A stretch of 64,000 nucleotides of DNA. Origin: Streptomyces cylindrosporus (GTDB taxonomy: Bacteria; Actinomycetota; Actinomycetes; Streptomycetales; Streptomycetaceae). Under the pieces are notes generated by a model. It did no database searches. It had not been told where the DNA came from and worked only from the letters and a program-made list of their open reading frames with translations. The translations under genes were made by a program, and so were the position numbers. The stretch's first letter is position 1; the number at the start of each line of letters is the position of its first letter. Below, one piece after another: positions 25,572 through 34,892 of the stretch. The stretch lies in assembly GCF_022698165.1 (NCBI RefSeq), contig NZ_JALDAY010000008.1, forward strand, positions 310,001 through 374,000. Reading direction: 5' to 3'.

Positions 25572-26552
25572 ATGCATGCGATCACGATTCCCGAACCTGG
25601 TGGGCCCGAGGCGCTGGTGTGGGACGAGGTCCCCGATCCCGTGCCCGGCGAGGGCGAGGTCCTGGTCGAGGTGGCGGCCAGCGCCGTCAACCGCGCCGAC
25701 ATCCTGCAACGGCAGGGCTTCTACGATCCGCCGCCCGGCGCGTCCCGCTATCCCGGCCTGGAGTGCTCGGGCCGGATCGCCGCGCTCGGCCCCGGCGTCT
25801 CGGGCTGGGCCGTCGGCGACGAGGTGTGCGCGCTGCTCTCCGGCGGCGGTTACGCCGAGAAGGTCGCCGTACCGGCGGGGCAACTGCTGCCCGTGCCCGA
25901 GGGCGTCGGCCTCAGGGCGGCCGCGGCGCTGCCCGAGGTGGTCTGCACGGTCTGGTCGAACGTCTTCATGATCGCCCACCTGCGTCCCGGGGAGACCCTG
26001 CTCGTGCACGGCGGCTCCAGCGGCATCGGCACGATGGCGATCCAGCTCGCGAAGGCCGTCGGGGCCAAGGTCGCGGTGACCGCGGGCACCAAGGAGAAGC
26101 TGGAGTACTGCGGCGAGCTCGGCGCCGAGATCCTCGTCAACTACCGGGAGCAGGACTTCGTCGAGGAGGTGAAGGCGGCCACCGACGGGGCGGGCGCCGA
26201 CGTCATCCTCGACAACATGGGCGCCAAGTACCTGGACCGGAACATCCAGACCCTCGCCGTCAACGGCCGCCTCGCCGTGATCGGCATGCAGGGCGGGATC
26301 AAGGGCGAGCTGAACCTCGCCGCGCTCCTGAACAAGCGGGCCGCCGTCACGGCCGCCTCGCTGCGGGCGCGTCCGCTGGAGGAGAAGGCGGCCATCGTGG
26401 CGGCCGTACGCGAACACGTCTGGCCGCTGCTGTCCGGCGGCCACGTCCGTCCCGTCGTCGACCGCGAACTCCCGATGAGCGACGCGGCGGCCGCGCACCG
26501 GGTGGTGGAGGAGAGCAGCCACATCGGCAAGGTCCTGCTGATCACACCCTGA
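25572..26552 (+). CDS. NAD(P)H quinone oxidoreductase (zeta-crystallin/PIG3-like)
   Basis: 326 aa from a leaderless ATG: TAGCGT at 25559-25564 ends 7 nt before it. A GroES-like N-domain (MHAITIPEPGGPEALVWDEVP) is followed by the Rossmann motif LVHGGSSGIGTMAIQLAKAVGAKV near 143-166. The zinc ligands of alcohol dehydrogenases are absent, as expected for quinone oxidoreductases. It should reduce quinones or other electrophiles with NADPH. It is a monocistronic gene diverging from the ABC exporter. Confidence 0.9.
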   Translation: MHAITIPEPGGPEALVWDEVPDPVPGEGEVLVEVAASAVNRADILQRQGFYDPPPGASRYPGLECSGRIAALGPGVSGWAVGDEVCALLSGGGYAEKVAVPAGQLLPVPEGVGLRAAAALPEVVCTVWSNVFMIAHLRPGETLLVHGGSSGIGTMAIQLAKAVGAKVAVTAGTKEKLEYCGELGAEILVNYREQDFVEEVKAATDGAGADVILDNMGAKYLDRNIQTLAVNGRLAVIGMQGGIKGELNLAALLNKRAAVTAASLRARPLEEKAAIVAAVREHVWPLLSGGHVRPVVDRELPMSDAAAAHRVVEESSHIGKVLLITP

Positions 26553-26581
26553 CCTGCGGGGCCGACACAGCGGGAAGCCGG

Positions 26582-27292
26582 CTAACCCCGGCGCAACCGC
26601 AGCCCGATGAACGCGAGTCCCAGGCCGAGCCCGATCAGGACCAGCCCGCTGCCCAGCGGCAGGATCCGCAGCACGGGCTCGGCCGGCGACTCGGCCCGCG
26701 CGACGGCCTGCCGTACGGGCCGGGCAGGCGGCGCCGAGCCGACCTGCTCGGCCTGCGGCGACTCGTCGGCGTCCGGGCTGTCGACACCCTCGGCGGCCTC
26801 CTCCGGGGCGTCACCGCCGTCGTCGCCCGCCTCCTCGCCCACTCCCTCGTCCGTGGCGTCGTCCGCAGGCGTCGACACGTCCGCCCGCCCGGGCCGCTCC
26901 CGCCCCTCCCCGGCCGCACTCCCGGCCCGCGAAGGCTCCCCGGCAGACGCGGACCCGGAAGGCCCGGGGGCCGGACCACGCCCGACGGCGCCCGTCGATA
27001 CGGGCACGTGCGTCGATACGCCCCCGTACGACGGAACGGCGGCGTGCGTCGATACGGGAGCGTCCGTCGAAACGGCCCGGTGCGTCGATACGCTGCCGGC
27101 CGTCGAAACGCCCCCGTACGTCGAAACGCCCCCGTACGTCGAAACGCCCCCGTACGTCGAAACGCCCCCGTACGTCGATACGGCCCCGTACGACGCACCC
27201 ATCGCAACACTCGCCCCCACTCCCAACCCCACTCCCATCCCCACCCCCACCACCACTCCCGCCCCCCTCAAAGCCCGCAGCCATGAAGTCAC
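26582..27292 (-). CDS. Membrane protein with VSTxxx hexapeptide repeats, unknown function
   Basis: 236 aa from GTG 27292, where GGGAGGGGG lies upstream. No family is recognised. The N-terminus is a Gly/Val-rich hydrophobic segment at about 8-38, acting as signal or anchor. It is followed by eleven hexapeptides of type VSTYGG/VSTHxx at about 38-103, then an acidic Ala/Asp/Glu/Pro-rich stretch. A C-terminal helix (LGSGLVLIGLGLGLAFIGL near 212-231) ends in RLRRG. The layout, an extracellular repeat and acidic stalk before a membrane anchor with basic tail, suggests a surface-anchored protein. It converges with the quinone oxidoreductase gene. Confidence 0.65.
   Translation of the reverse strand: MTSWLRALRGAGVVVGVGMGVGLGVGASVAMGASYGAVSTYGGVSTYGGVSTYGGVSTYGGVSTAGSVSTHRAVSTDAPVSTHAAVPSYGGVSTHVPVSTGAVGRGPAPGPSGSASAGEPSRAGSAAGEGRERPGRADVSTPADDATDEGVGEEAGDDGGDAPEEAAEGVDSPDADESPQAEQVGSAPPARPVRQAVARAESPAEPVLRILPLGSGLVLIGLGLGLAFIGLRLRRG
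26984..27181. repeat. 18-nt minisatellite coding for VSTxxx hexapeptides
   Basis: Eleven 18-nt units in frame with the minus-strand gene. The four at about 27110-27181 are near-identical (plus strand CCCGTACGTCGAAACGCC), coding VSTYGG. Later units drift to VSTAGS, VSTHRA, VSTDAP, VSTHAA, VPSYGG, VSTHVP and VSTGAV. The gradient suggests recent expansion at one end. Confidence 0.85.
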
Positions 27293-27371
27293 GTCACCAG
27301 CGTCACCCCCTCCCGCACGTCCGGCATTCCGGGTTCCGCCAAATAAGGCGGTACGGCTGCACAATCCCGGT

Positions 27372-27929
27372 ATGTCGATACGTCACGGCCTGCTGGCGCT
27401 CCTGGAACACGGCCCCCGCTACGGCTCACGACTGCGCACCGAGTTCGAGGCGCGTACCGGCGGGACCTGGCCGCTGAACATCGGGCAGGTCTACACGACC
27501 CTCGGCCGGCTGGAGCGGGACGGGATGGTCGCGCAGGACGGCGAGGACGAGGCGGGGCGGGCGCTGTACGCGCTGACGCAGGCCGGCCGCGACGAACTGC
27601 GCGCGTGGTTCGCGGCGCCCGTCGAGCGCGCGAGCCCGCCCCGCGACGAGCTGGCGATCAAGCTGGCGCTGGCCGTCGGCGCACCCGGCGTGGACGTGCG
27701 GGCGGTCGTGGAGGCGCAGCGCCGGCACGTGGCGGACGCGCTGCACGAGTACGTGCGGCAGCGGGCGCAGGCGTTGTCCAGGACGCCCGAGCACCCCGAC
27801 GAGGTGGCGCGGCTGCTGGTCCTGGAGCAGCTGATCTGCCACGCGGAGGCGGAGATCCGCTGGCTGGACCACTGCGAGGCCCGCCTGCTGAGGCTGATCA
27901 CCGTCACCCGGCCGCGACCCGAGGAGTGA
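27372..27929 (+). CDS. PadR-family transcriptional regulator
   Basis: 185 aa. The N-terminal PadR winged helix covers about 1-80 (RHGLLALLEHGPRYGSRLRTEFEARTGGTWPLNIGQVYTTLGRLERDG). The C-terminal coiled coil for dimerisation covers about 95-180. The start is leaderless: CACAAT (27360-27365) precedes ATG by 6 nt. PadR proteins often repress multidrug exporters, so the DrrAB-type exporter upstream at 23.5-25.4 kb is a possible but unproven target. Confidence 0.9.
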   Translation: MSIRHGLLALLEHGPRYGSRLRTEFEARTGGTWPLNIGQVYTTLGRLERDGMVAQDGEDEAGRALYALTQAGRDELRAWFAAPVERASPPRDELAIKLALAVGAPGVDVRAVVEAQRRHVADALHEYVRQRAQALSRTPEHPDEVARLLVLEQLICHAEAEIRWLDHCEARLLRLITVTRPRPEE

Positions 27930-28015
27930 CAGCATCTTCCGCGCCGTAAACGGTGGATCACCTTCCACGGGGGGCACCACGGTGATGAGATGCACGCGTG
28001 CGAGAGAATGGCGGC

Positions 28016-28561
28016 ATGGAGATGCCGAGGAACGAACGCTCAGCGGAGACCCCCCAGATCCTGGTCGTCGGCCAGGACGGCATGGCGATTGGCGGCGGTA
28101 CGGACGAGGACTCCCGCGAGATCCCGGTGACCGAGCAGGTCGAGCAGCCGGCCAAGGTCATGCGGATCGGCAGCATGATCAAGCAGCTTCTGGAGGAAGT
28201 GCGCGCGGCTCCTCTGGACGAGGCCAGCCGGGCTCGGCTCAAGGAGATCCACCGCAGCTCGGTGAAGGAGCTGGAGGATGGTCTGGCGCCGGAGCTGGTC
28301 GAGGAGCTGGAGCGGCTGTCCCTGCCGTTCCAGGACGAGGGGACCCCGAGCGACGCCGAACTGCGTATCGCGCAGGCCCAGTTGGTGGGCTGGCTGGAGG
28401 GCCTCTTCCACGGCATCCAGACCACGCTGTTCGCCCAGCAGATGGCCGCGCGGGCCCAGTTGGAGCAGATGCGCCGCGCGCTCCCGCCCGGCGTGGGCGG
28501 CCACGAGATGGGCGAGGACGGCGGCCAGGCGGCCGGCCGCACCGGCGGACCGTACCTGTAA
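28016..28561 (+). CDS. bpa: Bacterial proteasome activator Bpa
   Basis: 181 aa from ATG 28016, with GAGAAT (28004-28009) 6 nt before it. Bpa forms a dodecameric ring that opens the 20S proteasome gate without ATP. The helical core covers about 40-160 (VMRIGSMIKQLLEEVRAAPLDEASRARLKEIHRSSVKELEDGL). The C-terminus GPYL resembles the GQYL docking tail of mycobacterial Bpa that inserts into proteasome alpha pockets. The proteasome genes themselves are not in the window. Confidence 0.88.
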   Translation: MEMPRNERSAETPQILVVGQDGMAIGGGTDEDSREIPVTEQVEQPAKVMRIGSMIKQLLEEVRAAPLDEASRARLKEIHRSSVKELEDGLAPELVEELERLSLPFQDEGTPSDAELRIAQAQLVGWLEGLFHGIQTTLFAQQMAARAQLEQMRRALPPGVGGHEMGEDGGQAAGRTGGPYL

Positions 28562-28578
28562 CGACCAACGACGTGACC

Positions 28579-28622
28579 GACACGAAAGGCCCGGCAGCCG
28601 AGACCGCCGGGCCTTTCGTGTC
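28579..28622. terminator. Bidirectional terminator between bpa and kinase gene
   Basis: A 17-bp perfect stem: GACACGAAAGGCCCGGC (28579-28595) against 28606-28622, with a 10-nt loop. It carries AAA on one side and TTT on the other, so it works in both directions between the convergent genes. Confidence 0.85.
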
Positions 28623-28628
28623 ACGCGA

Positions 28629-30275
28629 TCAGCTCGCCGGGTTGCCCGTCGAGACCTCCAGGGTGATCTGCACGTTGTCCGGGTCCGCGTCGGAACCGGC
28701 CTCCGGCGACTGCTTGATCACCGCGCCCTCGCCGTACGTGTTCTCGTCGATGTCCTCGACCTTGACCGTCCATCCGGCGTCCGCCGCGCACTCCTTGACC
28801 GAGTCGATGTACTTGAACCGGAAGTCGGGCACCCGGATCTTGTTCTCGTCGGTGTACGACTCCTGCGGCTCGGTGCACTCCGTCGAGTCGATCGTCTTCG
28901 CTGTGTCCGGCCCGCGATAGCCCTCCGCGTGCGTCGCCGAGCTGCTCGCGTCGGTGCCGCCGCCGCTTCCGCCGCCGTTGTCGTCGCTGCTCGCGTTGCC
29001 GCTGTTGAACAGGATGGTGGCCAGCAGCCCGGTCACGGCGATGATCGCGACGACCACCATGATGACGACCACCGGCTTGTTGCCCTTGTCGCCGGCCCGC
29101 GCGGGCGGGGGCGTCGCGGGCTGCGGCGAGAGGTTGTACGGCGGCGGGGTCTGCGGCTGCTGCGCGAACGGAGGCGGCGTCCGGTAGCCGCCCTGCTGCG
29201 GATAGCCGTACGACGGAGAAGGCGTCGGCGAGGGCGCCGGTGTGCCGTACGGGTTCGGCGTCGGGGCCGGCTGGTACGGCTGCTGGACCGGGGCCGGCGG
29301 CGGCGTCGCGTGGTTGACCGGCGGGAACACCGCGGCGCCGACGCCCGCGCCGCTCGCGGTGGGCGCGCCGGGGACGATGCTCGGCGGGGCGCCCTGGAGG
29401 GACGCGGCCACCCGCAGGCACTCGTCGCGCATGGCCTCGGCGCTCGGGAAGCGCTCGTTCGGGTTCTTCTTCAGCGCGCGGGCGACCAGCGCGTCCACCG
29501 CCGGCGGCAGCGCCCGGTTGATCGAGGAGGGCGCCACCGGCTCCTCCTGCACGTGCGCGTACGCGATCGCCAGCGGCGAGTCCGCGTCGAACGGCAGCCG
29601 CCCGGTGACCAGTTGGAACAGCATGATGCCGACCGAGTACAGGTCGGAGCGGGCGTCCACGCCACGGCCCAGGGCCTGTTCGGGCGAGAGGTACTGCGGG
29701 GTGCCGACGACCATGCCGGTCTGCGTCATGGAGGTGACGCCGGACTGCATGGCACGCGCGATGCCGAAGTCCATCACCTTGACGACGCCGCGCTTGGTCA
29801 CCATGACGTTGCCCGGCTTGATGTCGCGGTGGACCAGCCCCATCTCGTGGCTGATCTCCAGCGCCGCGAGCACGTCCGCGGTGACCTTCAGCGCCTTGTC
29901 CGCGGGCATCGCGCCGAACTGCCGTACGTCCTCGTCGAGCACCGAGCCCAGCGGGCGGCCCTCGACGTACTCCATGACGATGTACGGCGTCGTCATGGAG
30001 TCGACGCTGTCCTCGCCGGTGTCGAAGACCGAGACGATGTTGGTGTGCGTGAGCTTGGCCACGGCCTGGGCCTCGCGGCGGAAGCGCTCGCGGAAGGCCT
30101 GCTCGCGGCCGAGCTCGGTGTGCAGGGTCTTGATCGCGACCTGCCGGTCGAGCACGGAGTCGTAGGCGAGGTGCACCGAGGCCATGCCGCCCTGGCCGAG
30201 CAAGTCGCGCAGCTGGTAGCGGCCACCGGCCAGCGCCCTTCCCGCGTACCGGCCCTGCGCGCCGTCCTGGCTCAT
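28629..30275 (-). CDS. Membrane Ser/Thr protein kinase with one PASTA-like domain
   Basis: 548 aa. The kinase domain covers about 18-285: glycine loop GQGGMASV near 27-34, Lys49 in VAIKTL, the catalytic loop HRDIKPGN near 145-155, DFG and the activation loop TSMTQTGMVVGTPQYLSPEQA. A Pro/Tyr/Gln-rich juxtamembrane linker (about 290-395) precedes the membrane helix near 401-423. The outer part ends in a PASTA-like module (RVPDFRFKYIDSVKECAADAGWTV...GAVIKQSPEAGSDADPDNVQITLEV) with two cysteines. PASTA domains sense muropeptides or lipid II. The gene is divergent from a second kinase gene and convergent with bpa. Confidence 0.92.
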   Translation of the reverse strand: MSQDGAQGRYAGRALAGGRYQLRDLLGQGGMASVHLAYDSVLDRQVAIKTLHTELGREQAFRERFRREAQAVAKLTHTNIVSVFDTGEDSVDSMTTPYIVMEYVEGRPLGSVLDEDVRQFGAMPADKALKVTADVLAALEISHEMGLVHRDIKPGNVMVTKRGVVKVMDFGIARAMQSGVTSMTQTGMVVGTPQYLSPEQALGRGVDARSDLYSVGIMLFQLVTGRLPFDADSPLAIAYAHVQEEPVAPSSINRALPPAVDALVARALKKNPNERFPSAEAMRDECLRVAASLQGAPPSIVPGAPTASGAGVGAAVFPPVNHATPPPAPVQQPYQPAPTPNPYGTPAPSPTPSPSYGYPQQGGYRTPPPFAQQPQTPPPYNLSPQPATPPPARAGDKGNKPVVVIMVVVAIIAVTGLLATILFNSGNASSDDNGGGSGGGTDASSSATHAEGYRGPDTAKTIDSTECTEPQESYTDENKIRVPDFRFKYIDSVKECAADAGWTVKVEDIDENTYGEGAVIKQSPEAGSDADPDNVQITLEVSTGNPAS

Positions 30276-30627
30276 CTTCCGTGTCCCCCATGGGCCTTCA
30301 GGCGCCGTAGACCGTCATCGCCGGGCTGACAGGCGGTGATCGAATGTGTTATTCCCGGCCAAGTCTGCCCCAGGGCACTGACACGTCAAGCGCGATGCCC
30401 GTTCCGTGACCGTACGCGAAAGAAGCGTCGTGGGAGCGTTACAGAGGTTGTACTCGCGGTACACAGAATTTGCACGACGGGCGGGGATGACGGTTTGATG
30501 GCCGGTCCGTCTCGTGCCGGTTCCGGCTCCCTTCTCGGACCGGCGGCTTGCGTTGAGGCTGTAGCGTGGCCGACGGAGACCGTAACAACACCGCGCGCAC
30601 CGCGGGCAGAAACGACGGCGAGGACTG
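30276..30627. other. Divergent promoter region between two kinase genes
   Basis: No gene is seen. A plausible rightward promoter is TTACAG (30439-30444) and CAGAAT (30464-30469) with a 19-nt spacer. That spacer holds the palindrome TGTAC-TCGCG-GTACA (30449-30463), a candidate operator. A second -10-like TAGCGT lies at 30562-30567. The block from 30340 to 30480 is clearly less GC-rich than its surroundings. Confidence 0.45.
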
Positions 30628-32214
<1,587 letters not shown>

Positions 32215-32236
32215 CGCCGGCCGGCAAGGCGACCTT

Positions 32237-32284
32237 CACGCGCGCGTAGGGCCGTGGAACCGCTCCACGCGCGCGTGCTGCTTT
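32237..32284. terminator. Terminator between convergent kinase and phosphotransferase genes
   Basis: CACGCGCGCG (32237-32246) pairs with CGCGCGCGTG (32268-32277), followed by CTGCTTTT. A competing inner hairpin, GTGGA-ACCGC-TCCAC, lies in the loop. Confidence 0.65.
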
Positions 32285-32299
32285 TCCGAGGCGTCCGCC

Positions 32300-33334
32300 T
32301 CAGTCCGCGAACGCCTCGCACACCGCGTCGTACTCGCGTGTCCACCACACCACGAGCGCCGAGGCCGCCGGGAACTGGCAGTCCGCGCGGGTGTCGCCGC
32401 GCTCGTAGTGCCAGCGCAGCATCCAGAAGTCGTTGAGGCGCTCCCACCACACGCGGTGCACGGCCGCCGCGAGCTGGGAGGGCGTGGCGCCGGCCGCACG
32501 CCGGTACGCGCGCGCGTACGCCCGTACCTTCGGCAGGTCGAGCGCCCCCACGGGCCGTACGAAGAAGATCGCGGCGGCGCGTACGGCCTCCTCCGCCCGC
32601 GGGCGCAGGCCGAGCCGGTCCCAGTCGACGATCGCGGCCGGGGCGTCGCCCTTGTAGAGCAGGTTGAACGGGTGGAAGTCCCCGTGCACCCAGCCCACCG
32701 AGCCCCCGCGCGCGGGCCGCCGCCCGGAGTGCTGCTCCAGCAGCGCGCGCCGCTCCAGAAGCCGGTGCCGGGCCAGCTCGTCGAAGGAGTCGGCGGGCCG
32801 GTGCCGCCGTACCCGGCCGAGCAGGTCGTCGATGAGGGTGAAGGTGTCCGCGGGGTCGGCGCTCTCGCCCGTATCGGATCCGCGCGCCCGCGCGTGCGCC
32901 GGCATCACGCGCTCCAGGCTTGCGTGTACGACGCCCAGGAGCGCCCCCAGCCGCTCGCACTGACCGGTGGTGAGCTGGCCGCCGTGCCGGTGCCGGCCCT
33001 CGATCCAGGGGTGCAGGGCGTAGGCGTGCCCGCCGACCACGGCGACCGTGCGCCCGTCCCGGCCCGGCAGCGGGGGCGCCACCGGGACGCCCAGGTCGGC
33101 CAGGCGCTGGGTGGCCCGGTGCTGGCGGGCGATGGCGGCCGGGTCGGCGGTCTCGGGGTCGAAGTGGTGCTTGAGGAAGTAGCGGCCCCGGGTGGTGCAC
33201 AGGCGGTAGCCGCGGTTCAGCAGGCCCTGGTCGACGGGCTCGCACGCGACGGGGGAACCGGCGGTGTACTGGCGCAGCAAGGCGCCCAGCGGGGGCGCGT
33301 GAGGCACGTGGGGTGGTACATGGGAGCGCGGCAC
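32300..33334 (-). CDS. Aminoglycoside-phosphotransferase-family kinase
   Basis: 344 aa, leaderless GTG: minus-strand TAGCAT (33347-33342) is followed by 7 nt and the start. The APH fold motifs are GRYFLKHHFD near 51-60 (the Lys binds ATP), the catalytic VGWVHGDFHPFNLLY near 232-246 and the metal-binding AIVDWDRLGL near 253-262. Substrates in this superfamily range from antibiotics to choline and homoserine, and the sequence does not tell which. No resistance context is seen, so a metabolic or maintenance kinase is more likely than drug resistance. Confidence 0.85.
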   Translation of the reverse strand: MPRSHVPPHVPHAPPLGALLRQYTAGSPVACEPVDQGLLNRGYRLCTTRGRYFLKHHFDPETADPAAIARQHRATQRLADLGVPVAPPLPGRDGRTVAVVGGHAYALHPWIEGRHRHGGQLTTGQCERLGALLGVVHASLERVMPAHARARGSDTGESADPADTFTLIDDLLGRVRRHRPADSFDELARHRLLERRALLEQHSGRRPARGGSVGWVHGDFHPFNLLYKGDAPAAIVDWDRLGLRPRAEEAVRAAAIFFVRPVGALDLPKVRAYARAYRRAAGATPSQLAAAVHRVWWERLNDFWMLRWHYERGDTRADCQFPAASALVVWWTREYDAVCEAFAD

Positions 33335-33409
33335 GCGCCAGATGCTAGGGCACGAGCCGGGCCCTTGAGCTGGGCTTTGTCGCAGACAGTCGTCGTCAGT
33401 CGCTTTCGG

Positions 33410-33832
33410 TCACGGGATGTGCTCGAAGTGGCGTTCCAGGCCACCATCGATGGAATGGACCGTGCCGAACTGCGGCTCGACGCTCAGATAGACGGGCTCG
33501 TACGGTTCGCCGTCCACCAGCCGCGGCATCGGTCCGAACCGCTCGGTCTCGGCGGCCGTCGGCTCGTGGGCGGCGCACTCCCCGACCACCTGCACCGACC
33601 ACAGGCTCTCCCCGGGCCGCGCCGAGCTCAGGTTGTCCGCGCCGTACGCCACCACGCTCCCGGCGCACGCCCGGTGGTAGCCACAGCTCCGCGGCAGCCG
33701 CAGCAGCACCCGGCCGTCGGCCACGATGTGCCGGGCGAAGGCCAGGAAGGGCAGCGCGCGCATGCTGGTGGCGACGCGGCCGTAGTCGGTGCGGGCGAGC
33801 AGCTCGACGGCGAGACGTTCGTCGGAGGGCAT
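33410..33832 (-). CDS. Pyridoxamine 5'-phosphate oxidase-fold protein
   Basis: 140 aa from ATG 33832, favoured because GACATT (33844-33839 on the minus strand) precedes it by 6 nt; GTG 33850 is the alternative. The split-barrel flavin-binding fold is suggested by LLARTDYGRVATSMRALPFLAFARHIVADGRVLLRLPRS, where the RVATS and VADGRVLLRL strands are typical. It likely binds FMN or F420 or acts as a flavin reductase-like protein; the substrate is unknown. The DosR-like palindrome at 33868-33883 is centred at about -43.5 of the expected leaderless transcript. A PNPOx-like protein (Rv0080) belongs to the DosR regulon in M. tuberculosis. Confidence 0.75.
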   Translation of the reverse strand: MPSDERLAVELLARTDYGRVATSMRALPFLAFARHIVADGRVLLRLPRSCGYHRACAGSVVAYGADNLSSARPGESLWSVQVVGECAAHEPTAAETERFGPMPRLVDGEPYEPVYLSVEPQFGTVHSIDGGLERHFEHIP

Positions 33833-33867
33833 GCAAACAATGTCGGACACGCCCGCCTCTCGGGGGA

Positions 33868-33883
33868 GAGGACTTTGGTCCTC
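33868..33883. promoter_or_regulatory. DosR/OsdR-like palindrome GAGGAC-TTTG-GTCCTC
   Basis: A perfect 6+4+6 palindrome. Aligned to the mycobacterial DosR consensus TTSGGGACTWWAGTCCCSAA over 33866-33885 it matches 15 of 20 positions, including GGACT and GTCC. It overlaps the stop codon of the response-regulator gene and sits where a class II activator would bind for the PNPOx gene. Confidence 0.6.
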
Positions 33884-34547
33884 AATGGCGCTGCTGTTCG
33901 GCCTGTGTGCGCGCCACGTACGCGGCCGCCTGGGAGCGCCGCTGCATACCGAGTTTGGAAAGCAGACTCGATACGTAGTTCTTGATCGTCTTCTCGGCCA
34001 GGTGCAGCCGCTCGCCGATCTGCCGGTTGGTGAGCCCCTCGCCGATGAGGTCGAGGATCCTGCGCTCCTGCTCGGTGAGGTGCGCGAGCCTGTCGTCCCC
34101 CTTGGCGTCCTTGCCGTCGCGCAGCCGCTCCAGCACGCGCGCGGTGGCCACCGGGTCCAGCAAGGACTTGCCGGCCGCGACGTCCCGTACGGCCGTCAGC
34201 AGTTCGTGGCCGCGGATCGCCTTGAGGGCGTATCCGGAGGCGCCCGCCATGATCGCGTCGAAGAGGGCCTCGTCGTCGGCGAAGGAGGTCAGCATCAGGC
34301 AGTTGACGGACTCGTCCGCGGCGCGGATCTCCCGGCACACCTCGACGCCGCTGCCGTCCGGGAGCCGTACGTCGAGCACCGCCACGTCGGGCCGGGTGGC
34401 CGGAATCCGTACCAGCGCGTCGGCCGCCGTACCGGCCTCGCCGACCACCTCGATGTCGTCCTCGACCGCGAGCAGCTCATGGACCCCGCGCCGGACCACC
34501 TCGTGGTCGTCGAGAAGAAATACCCGGATTTTTCCGTCTTCGCGCAC
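33882..34547 (-). CDS. NarL/LuxR-type response regulator, orphan
   Basis: 221 aa from GTG 34547; GAGACT lies 6 nt before it. The receiver domain covers about 7-122, with acidic pair DD near 13-14, phospho-acceptor Asp in VAVLDVRLPDG near 57, Thr/Ser in LMLTSFADD near 85 and Lys in YALKAI near 107. The C-terminal LuxR HTH covers about 150-215 (LTEQERRILDLIGEGLTNRQIGERLHLAEKTIKNYVSSLLSKLGM). No histidine kinase is adjacent. From memory, the S. coelicolor counterpart here (SCO3818) is an orphan regulator linked to kinase SCO0203, whose cognate partner is the DosR-like OsdR. Confidence 0.92.
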   Translation of the reverse strand: MREDGKIRVFLLDDHEVVRRGVHELLAVEDDIEVVGEAGTAADALVRIPATRPDVAVLDVRLPDGSGVEVCREIRAADESVNCLMLTSFADDEALFDAIMAGASGYALKAIRGHELLTAVRDVAAGKSLLDPVATARVLERLRDGKDAKGDDRLAHLTEQERRILDLIGEGLTNRQIGERLHLAEKTIKNYVSSLLSKLGMQRRSQAAAYVARTQAEQQRH

Positions 34548-34892
34548 ATGGGCAGTCTCACACAGTGGTACCAGTCCCGCTTGAGGAGGGCTCTTCCGGT
34601 GAGCTGGGTCACCGGGATAACGTGCCGTTGTTCCGGCCCCCTGCAAGGCTGTGACCAGGAGATGTTCCCGACTTTCGCGATTTACTTGGAAATCAAAGCA
34701 AAATCGCAGGTCAGGAGGGGTTTCACAGAAATGTGGAGCACTGGGTAACGTGCCTTTTGCAGGGCGCTCGCCGGGGCACCTGTCACGCCTGTTCCCGACC
34801 GGGCCGCACCCACCCTGTGCGTCCGTAGGGCTGCAGGTGAGCCGCACTGGCACCCGGCGAACCCGGGATGCCGGACCGACGGAGGAGCACAC
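34548..34892. other. Intergenic region upstream of bkdFGH
   Basis: No gene is seen. The block 34670-34735 is an AT-rich island holding a 7-bp dyad, GCGATTT (34677-34683) and AAATCGC (34701-34707), a possible regulator site. The rest is GC-rich leader of about 135 nt before bkdF. Confidence 0.5.
34722..34751 (+). promoter_or_regulatory. Probable bkdFGH promoter
   Basis: TTCACA (34722-34727), an 18-nt spacer and TAACGT (34746-34751): five of six -35 bases and a good TANNNT box. The AT-rich dyad lies 15-45 nt upstream, suitable for an activator such as an Lrp protein. Confidence 0.55.

Noticed and set aside
26994..27200. CRISPR-like array
   Set aside because: The units are contiguous 18-mers in a coding frame with no unique spacers, so it is a coding minisatellite.
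32300..33334. Aminoglycoside resistance gene
   Set aside because: Only the general phosphotransferase fold is recognisable; substrate residues and resistance context are absent.
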